A program made the translations under genes and the position numbers. This document shows positions 10,001 through 11,506 of a DNA stretch of 11,506 nt, one piece after another. Source of the stretch: Cephalothrix spiralis (Eukaryota; Nemertea; Palaeonemertea; Archinemertea; Cephalotrichidae); the NCBI GenBank assembly GCA_032353305.1, contig JAUCNG010371705.1:1-11506 (forward strand). The letters are read 5' to 3'. The notes beneath the pieces are model-generated. The model searched no databases. It was not told the origin of the DNA and was given only the letters and a program-made list of their open reading frames with translations. How positions within the stretch are numbered: position 1 is the first letter of the stretch; each line of letters starts with the position of its first letter.

Positions 10001-10658
10001 TAGATAAAAAAGTCACACTTTGTACATATAAAATGTCGTTCATCGAGTGAAGAAATTCCATGAACTTGTATAAGATAACGGAATACAGGATATTTAGAAA
10101 AACTACATATAAATTGGCGTTCATCAAATGAAAAATATTATATACACTTATATATAAATAAAAGTTACACTTTGGATATATAAATTGGCGTTCATCAATT
10201 GCACCCACATTTTATTTACTTGTGTAGATAAATGAAATCACGCTTTCTTATTTTTGTACAGAAACACTTTTACAACTTGCATGCCATCTACTGTCTAAAA
10301 TTGAGTAAATTCTCTTCAATTTAGTAGTCAATTCAACAACAAAAAGTTACTGAAAGCACATGTACATGCAGTATCTATATATATGTAGTATCTACATGTA
10401 GTTTTTGGTTCTTATATCTAACTTTGAAACCTAAATTCTCAAATCTTGTACATAACAATTATTCTTATTTTCATTTAAGAAAAACCAATTATTCCTGTAA
10501 TATTCGACGAACAATGTGGTTGGCCACCAGATGGTAGTATGAGGCCTTATGCGGATGACTTTAAGAAAAGTAACGATTTTAAAGTTTCTATTGCGGATGG
10601 GGATGAATTCAAAATGGACACTTTAATAGAAAAGGTCAAGGAGATTGTTGAAACTTTA
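770..10658 (+). CDS. SPRY-SPRY-TIR protein gene, ten exons, 5' and 3' partial, one frameshift
   Basis: Spliced coding region: 770-1024, 1985-2140, 3151-3371, 4466-4592, 5109-5267, 5958-6164, 6889-7059, 7762-7880, 8630-8793, 10480-10658. All nine introns between these exons are GT-AG and the phases match at every junction. Residues are numbered here from the first complete codon (772). SPRY 1 covers about 45-200, SPRY 2 about 212-385, a charged linker about 386-445, and a TIR domain about 446-585. SPRY domains are protein-interaction modules; TIR domains act as signalling adaptors or NAD-cleaving enzymes. No signal peptide or membrane segment is visible in the part seen, so a cytosolic protein is likely. 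The frame breaks once in exon 8. The N-terminus lies upstream of the window or in an exon I could not find, and the stop codon is uncertain. A role in innate immunity is inferred from the domains. I do not recognise a named orthologue. Confidence 0.85.
1025..1984 (+). other. Intron 1
   Basis: A 960-bp GT-AG intron between exons 1 and 2. Its middle (about 1330-1720) has runs of T and A, a GGGCCAGGTGGGGCCACCC stretch at about 1367, and the second copy of the GC-rich motif at 1691-1715. It is probably an old dispersed-element fragment. Short open frames inside show no protein-like pattern. Confidence 0.7.
1691..1715. repeat. GC-rich interspersed motif, copy 2
   Basis: GTCGCTCATGCCTACTGCGCTCG, related to the copy at 426-450 and in the same orientation. 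It lies inside intron 1. Confidence 0.4.
1985..2140 (+). CDS. Exon 2: core of first SPRY domain
   Basis: The acceptor TTTCAG ends at 1984 and the donor CCAG|GTAAAT starts at 2141. The exon is 156 nt and symmetric (phase 1 in and out). With the junction codon it reads AGNGSITVGVATQSFP, then a stretch containing YNSCAYSGIDGVIR. This matches the SPRY pattern in which a strand 'sVGVA' is followed by a tyrosine-rich 'Y.....dG.i' segment. It encodes residues 85-136 and ends just before a G-D-V-L-G-C motif completed by exon 3. Confidence 0.88.
2141..3150 (+). other. Intron 2
   Basis: A 1010-bp GT-AG intron. It contains ATTATACATGTA twice (about 2209 and 2262) and otherwise unremarkable AT-rich sequence. 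The stretch from about 2520 to 2900 has slightly more GC and could be an old transposon fragment, but no terminal repeats or coding pattern were seen. Confidence 0.65.
3151..3371 (+). CDS. Exon 3: C-terminal half of first SPRY domain
   Basis: The acceptor is TTTCCTTTTCAG, ending at 3150; the donor is TTG|GTAAGA at 3372. The start joins exon 2 to make GDVLGCCLEYW, the SPRY 'GD.iGC.ld' motif. It is followed by VVLFILNNKHKY, the position of the usual 'f.kNG' hairpin, and by PIYASITFD, the 'lyP.v.f' strand. The domain fades after about residue 200 and the exon ends with an acidic segment (DQVEESHM) at residue 210. The donor is phase 0, unlike the neighbouring phase-1 donors. Confidence 0.87.
3560..3800. 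repeat. Degenerate GC-rich tandem repeat, period about 30 bp
   Basis: Units begin with ACGGGA-like sequence at roughly 3563, 3595, 3619, 3647, 3677, 3738 and 3768. Two neighbouring pairs are well preserved: the units at 3647 and 3677 both contain CGGGAGACGGGAAA, and the units at 3738 and 3768 both contain GATATAGCCTTTTTT followed by CTAAACGG or CTGAACGG. The unit between them at about 3708 is strongly diverged. Confidence 0.65.
3830..4045 (-). repeat. tRNA-like SINE, family B, copy 2
   Basis: On the minus strand the head reads GTTAGCTCAGTTGGTAGACG (A box, about 4017-4036) and ends with the B box GGTTTGATTCC at 3912-3922. The A-to-B distance is about 100 bases, too long for a tRNA gene. The insert carries GACAATTTCATGGTCGTAGG just before the B box, similar to the copy at 8296. 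The body, toward lower coordinates, contains ACTGGGTTGTAG; its end is unclear. Confidence 0.6.
4466..4592 (+). CDS. Exon 4: entry to second SPRY domain
   Basis: The acceptor is ATTTTTCATTTTCAG, ending at 4465; the donor is GAAG|GTATGT at 4593. It encodes residues 211-252, beginning SNLTFWLLHPC and ending near APSPLYKE. The hydrophobic start and a 'YADGNLMTL' turn resemble the beta-strand and turn found ahead of a SPRY core in B30.2-type proteins. On its own this exon is not diagnostic. It is supported by phase (0 in, 1 out) and by joining exon 5 to give ADDYFEVRILE. Confidence 0.83.
4593..5108 (+). other. Intron 4
   Basis: A 516-bp GT-AG intron, more than half of which is the inverted-repeat element at 4639-4906. 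Without it the intron would be about 250 bp, the shortest in the gene. Confidence 0.75.
4639..4906. mobile_element. Non-autonomous inverted-repeat DNA transposon (MITE), 268 bp, TA target duplication
   Basis: The two ends are inverted repeats: the left end starts CACAGGTTTATGGAACTTTT, and the right end read on the minus strand starts CACAGGTTTATGGAGCTTTT. They match at 23 of 24 positions (to GGCG). TA flanks the element on both sides (4637-4638 and 4907-4908), the target duplication typical of Tc1/mariner-like elements. An 83-codon open frame on the minus strand spans nearly the whole element but has no transposase features, so this is a deletion derivative or MITE. Confidence 0.82.
5109..5267 (+). 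CDS. Exon 5: core of second SPRY domain
   Basis: The acceptor is ATTTTTTTTGCAG, ending at 5108; the donor is GCGG|GTAAGT at 5268. The exon is 159 nt and symmetric, phase 1. It encodes YFEVRILE, then APAIGLTPAH (the 'iGva' strand) and IAYRPDTPDILYNAG, which matches the SPRY 'Gy..ddG.ly..g' segment. The sequence is closer to a canonical SPRY core than the first domain. The open frame runs upstream into the intron to 5009, but the acceptor and the protein motif place the exon start at 5109. Confidence 0.9.
5268..5957 (+). other. Intron 5
   Basis: A 690-bp GT-AG intron with a consensus GTAAGT donor. It is AT-rich and I see no repeat, RNA or coding signal in it. Confidence 0.7.
5958..6164 (+). 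CDS. Exon 6: second SPRY domain, most diagnostic part
   Basis: The acceptor is TTTATCTTTCAG, ending at 5957; the donor is GAAG|GTATGT at 6165. The exon is 207 nt and symmetric, phase 1. It carries the clearest SPRY signature in the window: PGDTIGCGLVFF, then VVVYYTRNGDVLF, then GGLYPTICFRNEG. These match the 'GD.iGcgld', 'ffTkNG' and 'lyPtv....pG' motifs. It encodes residues 306-374. Between the first two motifs is a hydrophilic insert (EHIDTSGREQQS) that lengthens the usual loop. Confidence 0.93.
6165..6888 (+). other. Intron 6
   Basis: A 724-bp GT-AG intron. It contains open frames on both strands up to 64 codons without protein-like pattern, and an AT-rich middle (about 6580-6720). No element was identified. 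Confidence 0.7.
6889..7059 (+). CDS. Exon 7: end of second SPRY domain and charged linker
   Basis: The acceptor is TTTTTATATTTCAG, ending at 6888; the donor is GATG|GTATTT at 7060, a weak donor. The exon is 171 nt and symmetric, phase 1. The first residues, EGLEVVLGAKCP, are the closing SPRY strand ('v.vnfG'). After that the composition changes to a helical, charged linker with a basic cluster (LKLKKSKRS) followed by an acidic stretch (DTDDF) and a hydrophobic helix (MIADLINHTDIL). The linker joins the SPRY pair to the TIR domain. No known linker motif is recognised. Confidence 0.87.
7060..7761 (+). other. Intron 7
   Basis: A 702-bp intron with a weak GTATTT donor and a TTTTTAG acceptor. No repeat or RNA gene was seen. 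The overlapping open frames at about 7112-7446 on both strands are not protein-like. Confidence 0.68.
7762..7880 (+). CDS. Exon 8: linker end and TIR box 1, frame broken
   Basis: The acceptor is TTACTTTTTAG, ending at 7761; the donor is CAGC|GTAAGT at 7881. In the incoming frame it reads DFKDYYRVESPSAKKDRQIK and then meets TGA at 7836-7838. From 7819 the +1 frame reads KFVSHSEDDKDVKIAYKVL, which is a TIR box 1 (beta-strand A, 'FvSHs..D') and helix A, and it leads in the correct phase into exon 9. No alternative acceptor gives a good in-frame start: AG sites at 7770, 7782, 7805, 7814 and 7829 all leave the wrong phase. So a one-base excess, probably in the A run 7817-7821, best explains the break. 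Confidence 0.78.
7925..8138 (+). repeat. tRNA-derived SINE, family A, copy 2 (full length)
   Basis: The head has an A-box-like TGGAAAAGTGGTAGA at 7934-7948 and a perfect B box GGTTCGAGACC at 7977-7987. The body contains GAGTGGCTCGGTCAGG, ATACGTGGAGTGGGAC and CTCCCTTCGGGG, ends CACTGCTAATCGG, and is followed by an A-rich tail, AAAATAAAAAAT. The tRNA-like part has an anticodon-type arm but no matching acceptor stem, so it is not a functional tRNA. Target-site duplications are not clear. Confidence 0.85.
8296..8470 (+). repeat. tRNA-like SINE, family B, copy 3
   Basis: The head reads GTTAGCTCAGTGTTGAGGCG (A box, about 8303-8322), then an insert with AGCGTCATCGATTGTCAAAT, then a partly decayed B box beginning GGGTTCG at 8376. 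The body has AACTGGGTAGCAACCACGAAATAG, shared with the copy at 199-358. The 3' end is uncertain. Confidence 0.58.
8630..8793 (+). CDS. Exon 9: TIR domain centre with putative catalytic glutamate
   Basis: The acceptor is TTTTTAAATTTTCAG, ending at 8629; the donor is AGAG|GTAAGA at 8794. Phase is 2 in and 1 out. It encodes ALFEAGYMAELSHW (end of helix A and strand B), a BB-loop region (NPSLPE) without the common Pro-Gly, then HIYLVCLSYAYT, the TIR strand-D 'vvvlS..Y' motif. Next comes FQEFGVLKKR. The glutamate at 8769-8771 lies eight residues before the KPIIPV strand, the spacing seen for the catalytic Glu of NAD-cleaving TIR domains. Confidence 0.9.
8844..10246. repeat. Minisatellite array, period about 70 bp, about 19 units, one inverted
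   Basis: A core of AAATTGGCGTTCATCAAGTG is followed by GAAATTCCATACACTTCTGT, AGATAAAAAAGTCACATTTT and GTACATAT. The core recurs near 8981, 9142, 9198, 9267, 9337, 9411, 9492, 9565, 9638, 9728, 9796, 9868, 9965, 10035, 10116 and 10187. Spacing in the better-preserved part is mostly 68-81 bases, with some longer gaps. A second unit type has GGCCTTGATCAAATGACAAA and CTCTTCGTGTGCATATATAT (near 9411, 9565 and 9868). One unit, 9040-9082, is in the opposite orientation. Confidence 0.92.
8967..9078. repeat. Hairpin-forming inverted pair within the minisatellite
   Basis: The arm at 8967-9005 (plus orientation) and the arm at 9040-9078 (minus orientation) match at about 36 of 39 positions, separated by 34 bases. 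This is the only inverted unit seen in the array. Confidence 0.8.
10480..10658 (+). CDS. Exon 10: C-terminal part of TIR domain
   Basis: The acceptor is TTTTCATTTAAG, ending at 10479, with AAG rather than the CAG or TAG used elsewhere. The donor is TTA|GTGAGT at 10659. The junction codon plus exon starts EKPIIPVIFDEQCGWPPDGS; the 'kpiiPV' strand is a hallmark of TIR domains. It then encodes polar segments (RPYADDFKKS, VSIADGDEF) and a final helix, MDTLIEKVKEIVETL, consistent with the last TIR helix. Phase out is 0. The open frame continues to TGA at 10869-10871, but that extension does not look like protein, so splicing at 10658 is preferred. Confidence 0.86.
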
Positions 10659-11506
10659 GTGAGTATTTATTTTACGCATAATTTGTGTTGGTCCCAATAT
10701 TATTCCTCCGGTTCGAACCATAGTATACATAGACCAAGAGTATTCTACATGTATATACCCTTGCATAGACGTAGAAGACTACCGTCTTTTAGGGCAAGGT
10801 GTAAAAATTACCACATGGCTGCCAAATCAGGGAGTTGCAGCCTCCTTTCCCCCATACCTCTTCGTCCATGATATTCTATCTGGTCATAAATAAAAGTAAT
10901 GAGACTAATTCAGTAACTGATTTAATAATCCACGTCTCTAAATGTTGATGGTCTTTCGAGGAACATATTTTCAGTATATACTTTTTAAGCATGACTATAA
11001 AGATATGTAGCCTAGCTATTTGTGATATTTCATCGATCGGTGCCAATTGGCGGCTACATCGCATTCTCACGAAGTGATCTTTGATCCGTTATTTTTTTTA
11101 ACGATTTGTTGATAAAAAAAATACGCTGGAGTAGGTGAGAAAGTGATAAACTTAAATTGATAAATATCTAAGGTAAACGGTTGTTGTTTTCGGCATTAAA
11201 TTAAAAACAAAACAAGCAATTCTCATAATATTGTTGTCAAATAGATATTTGATAACTTTTTCTAGCTAAACATGATAAGAATTTTTTGAAAATTCGGATT
11301 TGAAAATGGGACATCTCAAGTTGCTGCTGTGACCTATGTAAGCTACAGGCCAAGTCTCGATACTGTTTGATCAGACGTATAGTAATTTGTATGAACAATA
11401 CCTCCCCCCTTGACGTGTGATTGTTGTTGTTGGTTGAGAGGTGCAATGTAGTACAGAGGCATCAAAATAAGATTAACTACACTAGTTAACGAGCGGTACT
11501 TTTCGT
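10659..11506 (+). other. Region after exon 10: intron or 3' end, unresolved
   Basis: It starts with a near-consensus donor, GTGAGT. If not spliced, the frame would stop with TGA at 10869-10871, with an AATAAA at 10889-10894. The read-through peptide is rich in isolated Arg, Ser and His and does not look conserved. The weak candidate exon at 10975-11010 is listed separately. From about 11010 to the window end I see AT-rich non-coding sequence with no recognisable gene, repeat or RNA. Confidence 0.55.
10975..11010 (+). CDS. Candidate terminal exon, weak
   Basis: An ATATTTTCAG acceptor ending at 10974 would add YILFKHDYKDM and a TAG at 11008-11010, in the phase required by the exon 10 donor. 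The TIR domain is already complete, so a very short tail is plausible. Nothing else supports it: there is no clear poly(A) signal just downstream and the tract is only moderately pyrimidine-rich. The real last exon may lie beyond the window. Confidence 0.22.
   Translation, partial: YILFKHDYKDM

Larger units (their letters stand above)
8794..10479 (+). other. Intron 9, minisatellite-filled, inside the TIR domain
   Basis: At 1686 bp this is the longest intron seen. About 1.4 kb of it is the tandem array at 8844-10246. The last 230 bases are AT-rich, with a TACATGTA-rich patch near 10360-10400, before the TTTAAG acceptor. Confidence 0.78.

Noticed and set aside
9181-10208. Several minus-strand open frames of 70-158 codons with recurring peptide motifs
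   Set aside because: They are translations of the 70-bp minisatellite. They overlap each other in different frames, have tandem-repeat peptides because the DNA repeats, and have no splice or start context.
11237-11446. Minus-strand open frame near the window end
   Set aside because: No recognisable domain, no splice context, and ordinary length for AT-rich non-coding sequence.

Overview
The window comes from an intron-rich, AT-rich animal nuclear genome. It shows GT-AG introns of 0.5 to 1.7 kb, tRNA-derived SINEs, a short inverted-repeat transposon and a minisatellite. The gene content (SPRY and TIR domains in one protein) and the SINE-filled introns suit a marine invertebrate such as a mollusc or another lophotrochozoan, or an invertebrate deuterostome. 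I cannot name the species.

One plus-strand gene fills the window. I traced ten coding exons by splice sites, phase continuity and protein motifs: 770-1024, 1985-2140, 3151-3371, 4466-4592, 5109-5267, 5958-6164, 6889-7059, 7762-7880, 8630-8793 and 10480-10658. They give about 585 residues. The 5' end is missing, because the first exon starts mid-codon behind an acceptor. The 3' end is unresolved after a strong GTGAGT donor. The domain order is a first SPRY/B30.2-like domain (exons 1-3), a second SPRY domain (exons 4-7), a charged helical linker (exons 7-8) and a C-terminal TIR domain (exons 8-10). The TIR domain keeps a glutamate at the position of the catalytic residue in NAD-cleaving TIR domains. 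The likely role is innate immune sensing or signalling: SPRY domains as the binding module, TIR as the signalling or NADase module. This is inferred from domains only.

The reading frame is broken once, in exon 8 at TIR box 1 (about 7815-7836). One extra base, most simply in a five-A run, shifts the frame. It may be an assembly error, an allelic lesion or, less likely, a frameshift site.

The rest is intronic or flanking. At 1-198 (minus) and 7925-8138 (plus) are two copies of one tRNA-derived SINE. At 199-358 (minus), about 3830-4045 (minus) and 8296-8470 (plus) are members of a second tRNA-like SINE family. At about 3560-3800 is a degenerate GC-rich 30-bp tandem repeat. At 4639-4906 is a 268-bp TA-flanked inverted-repeat element. 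At 8844-10246, inside the intron that splits the TIR domain, is a roughly 70-bp minisatellite with one inverted unit. No rRNA, intact tRNA, CRISPR array or bacterial-type operon is present.
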